A stretch of 64,000 nucleotides of DNA from Clostridia bacterium (GTDB taxonomy: Bacteria > Bacillota > Clostridia > Christensenellales > Borkfalkiaceae): assembly GCA_017462735.1 (NCBI GenBank), contig JAFTQO010000002.1:21034-85033 (forward strand), in the 5' to 3' direction. A program made the position numbers and the translations under genes. Positions 7,490 to 15,351 of the stretch are shown piece by piece; positions within the stretch are counted from its first letter, which is position 1, and every line of letters starts with the position of its first letter. A model generated the notes under the pieces. The model ran no database searches and was not told the DNA's origin. It saw nothing but the letters and a program-made list of their open reading frames with translations.

Positions 7490-9814
7490 TTAATCCTTTT
7501 GTAAATCCGCTACTTTCGTATATAATGCCGAATCGGCAAGATCTGTTTTTACCCCGCGATAAACGGTCAACCGTCCGTCGCCGAACGCCACCAAGCCCAA
7601 CTCTTCAAACACGTGCAAAGCAAAGATAAATTGACTTTCATCAAAGCCCAAGCCACCGCACGCCTCCGCGACCTCTTCCGCCGTATTGCCGTTAAGCAAC
7701 GATAAGTCGCGTTTGAGCGCCGCATAGATTTGCAACAGCGTTTCCCTGTCGCAGTCCAAACGCTTAAATAAGTCGTACCCGCAAATTTGGGTGTTGACGT
7801 AGACCTGTTTCCCGTCTAAGAAGGGGAAATTGTAGTCCAGCGGTTTGTCCAAGAAAATAAAATGACAAAATCCCGACAAATCCACGTCAGGGGCAGGCGC
7901 GACAATCAACGCGTTAGATAAGTTTCTAGAAGAGGGATAAAACAAATCTATCCCCATTTCTTTCAGCGAAGAATACCTCTTCACCGTCTCCCTATCCGAA
8001 GCAATCAGCACCGTCCCGTACGCGCATTCGCCTATTTTTTCTTGAATGAGTGCCTCCGTCTCCGCCGTATTCAAAGGCACCGTCTCTACCGCCGCTTTGG
8101 GCGCGTAAAATCTCGCCAATGCGTTCCCGAAACACTCTTTTTTGACAAACTTGCCCGTCCTACCGTCGTATACGACGTCCTTGACGTATCCTTTGACGCT
8201 TTCTTTGCCGCGGAATTTGGACACGCCTACCTCGAATACGATTTTCTTCTGTACGTCACTTTGTAAAATTTTCAACTGCTTTGCACCTGAGAAATACATC
8301 AAATCGAGATAATCGCAACGAACGGACAAATGGGGAGAAAACGGTTTAATCGCCCGCGCTTGGCAACCGCCGACAGACAGCGAAAACAGGGGTTTTCTAT
8401 GCCCTACTCCGTACGGCTCTAACGCCGTTAATTCTTTGGCGAATTTCTCGGAGAAGGGTGCGTCTATCTCCTCGCAAACGTATATTTTTTGCAAGAAATC
8501 TTCCTGCGTGTACGACTTAGCAATCTCTTCGCCCAGCGCCTTTTCCAATTGGTCGAAGTTCTCCGTTTTTACGTTGATCCCCGCCGCTTGCGCGTGACCG
8601 CCGAATTCCTCAATATACTCGCCACAGTTCTTGAGCGCCGCAAAAATATTAACGCTTTCAATACTTCTAGCGCTCCCTTTCAGCATATCGCCGTGTTGGA
8701 CGAATAAGAGGGTGGGACGCCCAAATTCCTCCGCCATACGCGCCGCGACAATGCCGATAAACCCTGCGTTCCAACTTTCGTCCCACAACATAATGACGTT
8801 GCCGTAAGCGCCCTTTTCTTTGAGTTTTTGTTTCGCGGAAAGGTACAGTTCGTCACAGCATTTTTGCCGTTCGGTATTGTACAAACAAAGTTTAGTCGCA
8901 AGATCGTATACTTCCGTTTCCCTGTCCGTGATAAACAGTTGAAAAGCCGCCTGCGCGTCCCCCATACGTCCTGCTGCGTTGATACGGGGGGCTAAATTGA
9001 AAGCAAGCGTCTGCGCCGTAATTCCGTCGTAGTTTTTGCCGAGCAACGCCGCAAAACAAGGACGAGGGTTGTGGTTAAAGGCTTTTAAGCCTTCCGTCAC
9101 GATATCTCTGTTCTCTCCCAAAAGAGGCACGCTGTCCGCGACGGTGGCAAGCGTAGCAAAATCCAAATATTCGTACGCCTTTTCTCCAATCAGGGCGCAA
9201 GCCAATTTAAAAGCCACCCCTGCCCCGCACAAATTATCGTAAGGGTAGTCGTCTTTGAGTTTGGGATTGATGACGATACAATCGGGTAATTCTTCCGGTA
9301 ACTCGTGGTGGTCGGTCACAATGACGTCACAACCGAGTTCATAGATGTACTGCGCCTCTTTCGCACAGGAAATACCGCAGTCGACGGTGATAAACAGTTC
9401 TGGATTGCAATCGTCGAAAATCTTGTCGACGACCTCCGCAGACAATCCGTATCCATCGGCACGTTCCGGCACGTAGACGTGAGCGTCGATACCGAAGTCA
9501 CGCAAAGCGTGATACATAATCGCCGAAGCGCAAATCCCGTCTGCGTCGTAGTCGCCAAAAACCGCCACCGTCTTTTGCATATCTCTGGCTTCCGTCAAGG
9601 CAAGTACCGCTTCTTTCATCCCCTTCATAAGATACGGGGAAAGAAAATTCTTCCTCGACGGGTGCATAAACGCTTTGATTTTTTGCTGAGTATCCAGCCC
9701 GCGCGCATACAAAATACGCGTAATATTTTCCGTCAGTCCCGTCTGCGCGGCAAGCGACGAAACGGTATTCAGTTGTGCTTGCGAAAACGCATATTCTGGG
9801 ACGATTTTTTTCAT
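7490..9814 (-). CDS. recJ: Single-stranded-DNA-specific exonuclease RecJ
   Basis: The 774-residue protein has the DHH-family phosphoesterase core: VAVFGDYDADGICASA (motif I, near 83), ITVDCGISC (near 142), the DHH motif in VIVTDHHELPEE (near 160), and GAGVAFKLACALIG, followed by the DHHA1 region with GGHAQAAGINV near 415. The C-terminal extension of about 250 residues, variable in Firmicutes RecJ, is present. RecJ degrades 5'-ended single strands in recombination and mismatch repair. The gene sits between secF and relA as in other Clostridia. It is bracketed by an imperfect 40-base direct repeat. Confidence 0.95.
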   Translation of the reverse strand: MKKIVPEYAFSQAQLNTVSSLAAQTGLTENITRILYARGLDTQQKIKAFMHPSRKNFLSPYLMKGMKEAVLALTEARDMQKTVAVFGDYDADGICASAIMYHALRDFGIDAHVYVPERADGYGLSAEVVDKIFDDCNPELFITVDCGISCAKEAQYIYELGCDVIVTDHHELPEELPDCIVINPKLKDDYPYDNLCGAGVAFKLACALIGEKAYEYLDFATLATVADSVPLLGENRDIVTEGLKAFNHNPRPCFAALLGKNYDGITAQTLAFNLAPRINAAGRMGDAQAAFQLFITDRETEVYDLATKLCLYNTERQKCCDELYLSAKQKLKEKGAYGNVIMLWDESWNAGFIGIVAARMAEEFGRPTLLFVQHGDMLKGSARSIESVNIFAALKNCGEYIEEFGGHAQAAGINVKTENFDQLEKALGEEIAKSYTQEDFLQKIYVCEEIDAPFSEKFAKELTALEPYGVGHRKPLFSLSVGGCQARAIKPFSPHLSVRCDYLDLMYFSGAKQLKILQSDVQKKIVFEVGVSKFRGKESVKGYVKDVVYDGRTGKFVKKECFGNALARFYAPKAAVETVPLNTAETEALIQEKIGECAYGTVLIASDRETVKRYSSLKEMGIDLFYPSSRNLSNALIVAPAPDVDLSGFCHFIFLDKPLDYNFPFLDGKQVYVNTQICGYDLFKRLDCDRETLLQIYAALKRDLSLLNGNTAEEVAEACGGLGFDESQFIFALHVFEELGLVAFGDGRLTVYRGVKTDLADSALYTKVADLQKD

Positions 9815-9840
9815 AAGTTTCCTTTTGGGCTTTTTTCTTT

Positions 9841-9879
9841 TTTATAGGTAGAACCAACCAAAGGTTTTGATAGAGCCTT
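9841..9879. repeat. Direct repeat copy B flanking recJ
   Basis: TTTATAGGTAGAACCAACCA ... TTTTGATAGAGCCTT matches copy A at 7445-7486. It lies between secF and the recJ start. No second arm or hairpin core of the R1 type is visible around it, so it may be the remnant of an R1-like element. Confidence 0.7.
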
Positions 9880-9892
9880 TTATAAAATATCG

Positions 9893-9920
9893 GGCAGGTG
9901 GGTACGAAACCCCCTCCCGC
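9893..9920 (-). terminator. Possible terminator or stable hairpin after secF
   Basis: A GC-rich stem (GGGCGGGAGGG pairing with CCCACCTGCCC with bulges) is followed on the minus strand by GATATTTTATAAAA. The T run is interrupted, so termination would be partial, allowing readthrough into recJ. Confidence 0.45.
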
Positions 9921-9950
9921 CCTGATACGATACGTTGTGAAGTTTTACGG

Positions 9951-10946
9951 TTATTCCGCGTCTACCTCTTTACTTTCAGCCGCCACGACTTCCGTCACTT
10001 TTTTCTCTTTTTTCTTGGTTTTAAATAAAGGCTTACCGCTGCTTTTAATCACGCTGTCCAAAAGAGCAAACAGCGCAGGGGCAAAAATCCACGCGGACGC
10101 CACCGACGCCACGATACCGATAAACGCAGTCACAGCAAACCAGCGTGCAACCGCCACGATAGCCCCCAAAACGCCAACCGCAAGGGTAAGCGCCACCGCC
10201 AAGGTCAAGATTTGCTTGGTAGGTACTGCCGCCACCGTCTTTTCTTGCGCCGTCATATCCTTTTGTTTGTCCTTATCTTTGGCGTTGTCGCGCAAACGGT
10301 TAAAGGTCATTATCGACATAACCGCCGTCACCAAAACGGCAAACGCCACGGCATAAGCAAAGGACGCCGCCACGGGGATACGGATAATCGCAACCAGGGC
10401 AACCGTCATACCTGCCGCCGCTAAAATGCTTGCGGCAAGGGTGATACCCATACTCAATTTATAACGCAACGCCACGTAGACAAACGCCGCTACGGCAAAC
10501 ACGCCTACGGCAATCGCCGCGCGAAGAATATAGTCTTCAGATAAACCTTGTTGGAATTCTTCCGTGTGCACACTTACCTTGACAAGAGTGGAGGAGGTTG
10601 CCGTCGCAATATCCTCTTTCAGCGTCTCTACCGCCTCAGTCAAGTCTGCGTCCACGTCAAAATAATAGATGATTTCCGCATTACTCTTTACGGAAACAGT
10701 CTTTTTAAGAGGAGTTACGTCGCTCTTATCGAAAGAGTTTTCGCAAGTCTCTTCCAAGTCTTCTACTTTTTCCACGTAAATATCGCTATAATCAACGGTC
10801 ACCGTCTTTACCGATTGCAAATCGACGTGGGTATTAAACCCAAACACCGCCGCAATCACAATCCCTACAACCATGATTACCGCTACGATAGCCGTCCAAA
10901 GTTTCCACTTGCCTACGGTTTTTTCGACAGGATTATTCTTCATCAT
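9951..10946 (-). CDS. secF: Protein translocase subunit SecF, divergent
   Basis: SecD and SecF assist protein export by SecYEG using the proton-motive force. This protein has one N-terminal membrane segment (about 15-40), an extracytoplasmic domain to about residue 130, then five membrane segments containing VALRYKLSMGITLAASIL, typical of SecF, and a lysine/acid-rich cytoplasmic tail. The start is placed at 10946 (MMKNNPVEK) because GGAGG lies 9 bases upstream; an ATG three codons earlier directly abuts the Shine-Dalgarno sequence. The gene overlaps the end of secD by 14 bases. Unusually, the glycine pair of the family motif after the first membrane segment is missing: GFNTHVDLQSVKTVTV replaces the usual GxDFxGG form. 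Function is inferred from position and topology. Confidence 0.82.
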   Translation of the reverse strand: MMKNNPVEKTVGKWKLWTAIVAVIMVVGIVIAAVFGFNTHVDLQSVKTVTVDYSDIYVEKVEDLEETCENSFDKSDVTPLKKTVSVKSNAEIIYYFDVDADLTEAVETLKEDIATATSSTLVKVSVHTEEFQQGLSEDYILRAAIAVGVFAVAAFVYVALRYKLSMGITLAASILAAAGMTVALVAIIRIPVAASFAYAVAFAVLVTAVMSIMTFNRLRDNAKDKDKQKDMTAQEKTVAAVPTKQILTLAVALTLAVGVLGAIVAVARWFAVTAFIGIVASVASAWIFAPALFALLDSVIKSSGKPLFKTKKKEKKVTEVVAAESKEVDAE

Positions 10947-12465
10947 CGTCGTCATCCTCCCTCACAAAGCGGAAATATTTATACTTGTCCTTGCACGCAG
11001 ACAAGAAGACGTAGTTGATACCTCTGCCCCACAGCAAGTTGTTGAACGCCGCCGTCACGAGACAAATCAGCATTTGGAGCGCCATCACGTGCAGGCCACC
11101 GCCGCCAATCAACATCAACAGAGCGCCGATGAGCAGCACCGCATAGGTGTCGATGATATGCCAAAGGGTTTTTCCGTATCCTTTCTTCACGGCAGACTGT
11201 ACCGTCTTACCGGACAAAAATTCCTTTTTAATCGCCGTGTACACGTACGCGTTGACAAGGTTCGTGAGCACCAGCCCGAACAGGAAGGTCAGCAAAGAGC
11301 CGAGGGTAATTTCGAAGAAACTGCCCGAAATGAATACGAAGCAAAGCCCTGCAATAATCAAATAGGAAAGGGTCGTGTACGCACTGGTCACGCCGTATTT
11401 ACCAAAGAAGATAATAGGCAAAATCAAACAAGCGAGCAAGACGATACCGATAGCAATAAAGACAAAGGTCATATTGTCGCTCTCTTCCATTTGATAGACG
11501 GTAGCCACGGAGAACTCAAAATCAAACCCACCCGTTTCCAAAGCGGAATTGAGCAAAATCGCATACGTCTCTACGTGCGCCTTCCCGCTATCGGCAAGCA
11601 AGGGATATTTGATACGCATATCCGACATAAAGTTGTCTTTCCCTACCGAGAGCAACGCGTTAGTGTTGTCGCCGACGTGGAAATTAAGGAAGGTACCACT
11701 GCTTGTACCACTCGTGCTAAGGCTGTCTTTAATGTCGCCCAACACAGTCTCCCCTTCGTCCGTCAACGTCACGACCAAGAACGCCGTATCGTATTCCGTC
11801 TCTACGGAGAAACCGGAAATATAGTCGGTCATAGGCGCTTCGTCGTCAATGCCGTCAATCTCTTCCGTGCCTTTTTTCAAAGACAAGCCGCCAAGTTGGT
11901 GGAACATATCCATCGAAGAGAGGATATTGGAATAGGAAAATTGCATTTCCACCCCTGCGGATGCAGGAGTCTCGATACGAAGAACGTAATCGTCTACGAC
12001 CGCCACGCGGTATTGCGAAAAGCCTTTCTTGGCAAAGCGGCTCGAAATCTCTTCCGTAACCGCGGCGAATTCCGCTTTGAAAGATTCGGACACGTTAGCG
12101 ATACCTTCTACTTCCGTCGCGGTATTCTCTTCGTCCTCGAAAATGCCGAATTGTCTATCCTTTTCCAACCACAAGCCCTTGTGGCGTTCAAAACGGTTTT
12201 TGTATTCCGTTTGTTCTGCCGACCCTTCGGTAAAGCCTTCCAAGTCGTTTTCGTACTCAGCCGAAGAGATAATCCCTTCAGGATAGTAGTAGGTATAGTA
12301 CCCACCTTGAAGTTCTGTGCCTGCATCCAACGAAGCGACGGCGGGCTGCCATCCCTTAATCGGGTCCCAAGGGAACGTAAATGCAGGGAAAACGGTCAGG
12401 GCGCAAAGCGCAACGATGACGATGGTCAAAAGCACCATCAATACCACCGATTTTTTCCTTCCCAT
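10933..12465 (-). CDS. secD: Protein translocase subunit SecD
   Basis: The 510-residue protein has an N-terminal membrane segment (about 7-29) followed by AGTELQGGYYTYYYPEG, which keeps the GTxLxGG motif of SecD. Then come a large extracytoplasmic domain to about residue 320 and five C-terminal membrane segments (IGIVLLACLILPIIFFGKYG onward). The tail ends in a run of acidic residues that overlaps secF. It is the first gene of secD-secF-recJ-relA-MBL-hemZ, with a promoter at 12518-12547 and AGGAGG before the start. The extracytoplasmic domain is low in recognisable conservation, so I call SecD from the motif, topology and synteny. Confidence 0.85.
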   Translation of the reverse strand: MGRKKSVVLMVLLTIVIVALCALTVFPAFTFPWDPIKGWQPAVASLDAGTELQGGYYTYYYPEGIISSAEYENDLEGFTEGSAEQTEYKNRFERHKGLWLEKDRQFGIFEDEENTATEVEGIANVSESFKAEFAAVTEEISSRFAKKGFSQYRVAVVDDYVLRIETPASAGVEMQFSYSNILSSMDMFHQLGGLSLKKGTEEIDGIDDEAPMTDYISGFSVETEYDTAFLVVTLTDEGETVLGDIKDSLSTSGTSSGTFLNFHVGDNTNALLSVGKDNFMSDMRIKYPLLADSGKAHVETYAILLNSALETGGFDFEFSVATVYQMEESDNMTFVFIAIGIVLLACLILPIIFFGKYGVTSAYTTLSYLIIAGLCFVFISGSFFEITLGSLLTFLFGLVLTNLVNAYVYTAIKKEFLSGKTVQSAVKKGYGKTLWHIIDTYAVLLIGALLMLIGGGGLHVMALQMLICLVTAAFNNLLWGRGINYVFLSACKDKYKYFRFVREDDDDDEE

Positions 12466-12483
12466 AGTTGCCTCCTAATTTTT

Positions 12484-12500
12484 GCCAAACTACGTTTGGC
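12484..12500 (-). other. Short perfect hairpin in the secD leader
   Basis: GCCAAAC-GTA-GTTTGGC lies between the promoter and the secD ribosome binding site. It is too short to classify; it could stabilise the 5' end of the message. Confidence 0.5.
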
Positions 12501-12517
12501 TACAATAATACTTTTTA

Positions 12518-12547
12518 ATTATACCCTATTTTTCTTTACGCCGTCAA
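12518..12547 (-). promoter_or_regulatory. Sigma-A promoter for the secDF-recJ-relA operon
   Basis: On the minus strand TTGACG, an 18-base spacer and a perfect TATAAT lie about 50 bases upstream of secD. Confidence 0.8.
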
Positions 12548-12582
12548 GTCATTAAAGGCGTTTTTTCTTTTTTTTGTAAAAA

Positions 12583-12612
12583 AAGACCCCGTCTTTTTTA
12601 GACGAAGTCCTT
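12583..12612 (-). terminator. Rho-independent terminator of scfB
   Basis: A stem GACTTCGTCT / AGACGGGGTC with a small internal loop is followed by seven T residues on the minus strand, just past the scfB stop. Confidence 0.85.
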
Positions 12613-12617
12613 TGATT

Positions 12618-13943
12618 TTAGTCTTCTTTCAACGCTTTTTTAACAGCCAGCGCGTGCATACCGCACTCGATGCGCTTTTTCATCATCTCACAGGTCATCT
12701 CGTACGGGGTGTCGATATCCCCGCAATAATGATAGTTGTTGGCGTTACACCCGCCCGAACAAATGAATTTTGCAAAGCAATTTTCGCATTTTTTACGGGT
12801 AAATAAACAGGAATTTTTAAACTTTTCCCGTATCTCGGGCTTCACAATCCCCTGCCAAACGTCCCCCATGTAAAATTCTTTATCCGCGGCAAACTGGTGA
12901 CAAGGATATAAGTCGCCGTTGGGCAACACGGAAAAATACTCGTTACCCGCCCCGCAAGCGGATACCCGCTTAGAAAGACAGGGACCGCCCTCTAAGTCGA
13001 CGTTGAAATGGAAGAAGTTAAAGCCCTTCCCCTCGGCATATCTTTTTAAATACTCGTCGCAAAGGTTTTCGTATTCTTCTTTGATACGGGGAAGATGTTC
13101 TTCGCGGATTTGTAAATCCTCGATTTCCGTGACGACGGGCTCCATCGAGATACTGTCAAAGCCTTGGTCGGCAATAAACAAGACGTCCTTGCCAAAATCC
13201 AGATTCTTCGCCGTAAACGTGCCGCGCACGTAGTAACTTTTATCCCCGCGCAGTTGCACGAATTTTTTAATTTTATCGATAATCAACGCGTACGTGCCCT
13301 TGCCATTGATAGATTTGCGGATGGCGTCGTGCACCTCGGGACGTCCGTCTAAAGACAGGACGACGTTTTCCATCTCCGCGTTGAAAAATTCGATAATTTC
13401 CTCGTTTAATAGAAGAGCGTTGGTCGTGGTCGTAAACAGGAATTTTTTACCCGTTTCTTCCCCTCTCTTTTTCGCATACGCCACCGTCTCTTTGATGACG
13501 GAAAAGTTCATCAGCGGTTCGCCGCCGAAAAAGTCCATTTCCAGCACCTTTCTGTTCCCGCTGTTTTCGATGAGAAAATCCACCGCCGCTTTCGCCGTCT
13601 CCAAAGACATGCTTTCCCGTTTTGCGTGATACGCCCCTTCGTCGGCAAAGCAGTATCTGCAACGGAAATTACAGTCGTGGCAGATATGGATACAAAGGGC
13701 TTTGACCAGCCCCGATTTGACGGGATACGCCTTGACCTCGTCCGCATATAAAAGCCCTTGGGCTTTTAAGCCGTCGACGTCCGCAAGAATTTCTTTCAAC
13801 TCTTCGTCGCTGACGGAGGTGTACTCCACCCCTTCTTCTTGCGCCTTTAAATACGCCGCCGTCTTTTCGTCGCACTCGTGCAAACTACCGCTGCCCACGT
13901 CGTAGATATACTGCTTATCGTGGTAACTAAATACGTGAATCAT
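12618..13943 (-). CDS. scfB: Radical SAM/SPASM thioether maturase of the SCIFF peptide
   Basis: The 441-residue protein has an N-terminal peptide-binding region, a radical SAM core with C91, C95 and C98 in DCNFRCRYCFADEG, and a C-terminal SPASM region rich in cysteine (SACGAGNEYFSVLPNGDLYPC, then CENCFAKFICSGGCNAN and a late CEMM) that binds auxiliary iron-sulfur clusters. Enzymes of this family form Cys-to-Thr thioether bonds in the six-cysteine SCIFF peptide, whose gene lies immediately upstream on the same strand (14033-14185). A hairpin terminator between the two genes should give more peptide than enzyme. The role of the matured peptide in Clostridia is not established. Confidence 0.95.
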   Translation of the reverse strand: MIHVFSYHDKQYIYDVGSGSLHECDEKTAAYLKAQEEGVEYTSVSDEELKEILADVDGLKAQGLLYADEVKAYPVKSGLVKALCIHICHDCNFRCRYCFADEGAYHAKRESMSLETAKAAVDFLIENSGNRKVLEMDFFGGEPLMNFSVIKETVAYAKKRGEETGKKFLFTTTTNALLLNEEIIEFFNAEMENVVLSLDGRPEVHDAIRKSINGKGTYALIIDKIKKFVQLRGDKSYYVRGTFTAKNLDFGKDVLFIADQGFDSISMEPVVTEIEDLQIREEHLPRIKEEYENLCDEYLKRYAEGKGFNFFHFNVDLEGGPCLSKRVSACGAGNEYFSVLPNGDLYPCHQFAADKEFYMGDVWQGIVKPEIREKFKNSCLFTRKKCENCFAKFICSGGCNANNYHYCGDIDTPYEMTCEMMKKRIECGMHALAVKKALKED

Positions 13944-13980
13944 ACGTTAAACTCCAAAATAAAAACCTGTAAAAACAGCA

Positions 13981-14010
13981 AAAAAGGACGCGTAAAAATA
14001 CGCGCCTTTT
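13981..14010 (-). terminator. Attenuating terminator between scfA and scfB
   Basis: On the minus strand AAAGGCGCGTA, a TTTT loop and TACGCGTCCTTTTTT form a hairpin followed by T residues. It lies just past the SCIFF stop codon and before scfB, consistent with partial readthrough into the maturase gene. Confidence 0.8.
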
Positions 14011-14032
14011 ACCAACTTTGGGAAAAAAGCAA

Positions 14033-14185
14033 TTATTTACGCGTGTCTTTTTCTTCGCGCGTTACTCTTTCACAGGATTGGTTGCCTACCGTACAACTCG
14101 TCTTGCAAGCAGATTGGCAGGTGCTGCGGCATTCGCCACAAGCGGTCACTTTCTTTTCTTGGGGTTTTGCGATCGTCTTAATCAT
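14033..14185 (-). CDS. scfA: SCIFF (six-cysteine) ribosomally made peptide precursor
   Basis: I translated this short gene by eye: 50 residues starting MIKTIAKPQEKKV, with six cysteines at 16, 19, 23, 27, 31 and 38 in the canonical order CGECRSTCQSACKTSC followed by TVGNQSCE, then a charged tail ending DTRK. This matches the highly conserved SCIFF family of Clostridia. AAGGAG lies 8 bases before the ATG. The peptide is the substrate of the radical SAM maturase encoded next to it. The charged extension after the last cysteine (RVTREEKDTRK) is longer than in the SCIFF peptides I recall, but the cysteine core is intact. Confidence 0.96.
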   Translation of the reverse strand: MIKTIAKPQEKKVTACGECRSTCQSACKTSCTVGNQSCERVTREEKDTRK

Positions 14186-14270
14186 ACTTTTTCTCCTTAC
14201 GTTCAAAGGTTATGACAGTATTATACTACGCTTTTAGACAAATTGCAAGTGGTTTTTCACGATTTTTTGT

Positions 14271-14293
14271 AAGCGCCTATAAAAAAGGCGTTT
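14271..14293 (-). terminator. Weak terminator after the TIGR04086-type gene
   Basis: ACGCC and GGCGC pair around a T-rich loop and are followed by a broken T run on the minus strand. It is a plausible but weak terminator upstream of scfA. Confidence 0.4.
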
Positions 14294-14295
14294 CC

Positions 14296-14670
14296 TCACC
14301 CTTTTTTTACGTTGACGGCAACCACACCCAATAATCCGCCGACGGCGACGAACAAAATCAGTTCCAGCAAAATCAGCCAAGACAGCGAAAATCCGCCCCC
14401 GAGCGCCGCAAAGGTCAAATACCCGAGCATAGAAAACAAAAGCCCGCAAGCCGCCCCTTTTACTAGACCTTTTTCTCCCTTAATAAACAGGATGACGCCC
14501 ACCGCCAGAGCAATGCTTTTTAATACCTGCGTCACTATCGTTACCGCCGTATCCGCCATAGGCAATACTTTCAGTATCAAAGCGTACACCGCCACCAAAA
14601 ACACCGAAAGGACCAACGATACCGTCACCGCTTTTACCACCTGTAAAACCCCTTTCCAAGATTCTTCCAT
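14296..14670 (-). CDS. TIGR04086-type small membrane protein
   Basis: The 124-residue protein has four predicted membrane segments (about 12-34, 42-62, 70-90 and 97-118) with a short cytoplasmic GEKGLVKG loop. It resembles the TIGR04086/YrzE family of Firmicutes membrane proteins, which often lies between yajC and the SCIFF genes; no function is known. Its GGAGGG ribosome binding site forms part of the 3' arm of the terminator hairpin that follows yajC, so ribosome access on a readthrough transcript would compete with that hairpin. Confidence 0.75.
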   Translation of the reverse strand: MEESWKGVLQVVKAVTVSLVLSVFLVAVYALILKVLPMADTAVTIVTQVLKSIALAVGVILFIKGEKGLVKGAACGLLFSMLGYLTFAALGGGFSLSWLILLELILFVAVGGLLGVVAVNVKKG

Positions 14671-14673
14671 ATA

Positions 14674-14712
14674 AAAAACCCTCCGCAGTATCCTATGCGC
14701 AGGGTTTTTCTT
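14674..14712 (-). terminator. Terminator of yajC overlapping the next gene's ribosome binding site
   Basis: AAAAACCCT-GCGCA pairs with TGCG-GAGGGTTTTTT with one mismatch. The GGAGGG of its 3' arm is also the Shine-Dalgarno sequence of the gene at 14296-14670. Confidence 0.85.
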
Positions 14713-14722
14713 TTATCCTAAA

Positions 14723-15334
14723 TTATTCCGTTTTTTCGGATTTTTTCGTGGACTTTTTCGCCGCCTTTTTCTTAGGTGCTTCTTCCACAGGCGCTTCTGC
14801 TACGGGCGTTTCTTCTTCTACCGCCGCAGGCGCTTCTTCTACGGCAGGCGCCGCTTCCGCTGCTTCTACGGGCGCTTTCGAAGGTTCTTGCGCGACAGGT
14901 TCTTTCACAGGCGCAACGGCATCCGTTTGATAAATGGCTTGCTTATCAAACTTAAGATAACTCTTGCCGCTGGCTTCCGTACCCGTTTCCAAGACGAAAG
15001 TGTCGTCTTCGGGGCAAACTTCTACTACGATACCGCAAATCCCGCCGATAGTCTTGACTTTGTTGCCAGGTTTAATGGCGTTGATACGCTCTGCGTATTC
15101 TTGTTGTTGTTTCTTTTGCTTTTTACGGCTGAAAATAAACCAAACGACAATAGCCGCTACAATGACGCCCATAAAGACCCAAGAAACCCATTCGGGCATC
15201 GCGTTAGCACCAGCACCCGTACCCGTGTCCGTACCCGTGCTCGTACCAGTGCCACTCTCCGTGCCAGTACCGGTGCCGCCATCCGTGCTACCGGTCAACA
15301 AGTTAAAAAACGTAAACAGTAAATTTAAAAACAT
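14723..15334 (-). CDS. yajC: Preprotein translocase subunit YajC with low-complexity extensions
   Basis: The conserved YajC core is VFMGVIVAAIVVWFIFSRKK (membrane segment, about 53-72), then a charged stretch and NAIKPGNKVKTIGGICGIV (about 86-104), as in SecDF-associated YajC. YajC is usually about 90-110 residues; this one has 203. Two additions explain the length: a Gly-Thr rich linker (about 16-42) between a hydrophobic N-terminus and the membrane segment, encoded by a degenerate GGNACN hexamer repeat, and a C-terminal tail rich in Ala, Pro and Glu ending in a lysine cluster. AGGAG lies 9 bases before the ATG. It lies upstream of the SCIFF genes; secDF are farther along the same strand. 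Confidence 0.88.
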   Translation of the reverse strand: MFLNLLFTFFNLLTGSTDGGTGTGTESGTGTSTGTDTGTGAGANAMPEWVSWVFMGVIVAAIVVWFIFSRKKQKKQQQEYAERINAIKPGNKVKTIGGICGIVVEVCPEDDTFVLETGTEASGKSYLKFDKQAIYQTDAVAPVKEPVAQEPSKAPVEAAEAAPAVEEAPAAVEEETPVAEAPVEEAPKKKAAKKSTKKSEKTE

Positions 15335-15351
15335 AAAAATTCTCCTTTATT

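Noticed and set aside
10873-12555. A 560-codon plus-strand frame opposite secD
   Set aside because: No family resemblance, no start signal, spans the secD promoter; a shadow frame.
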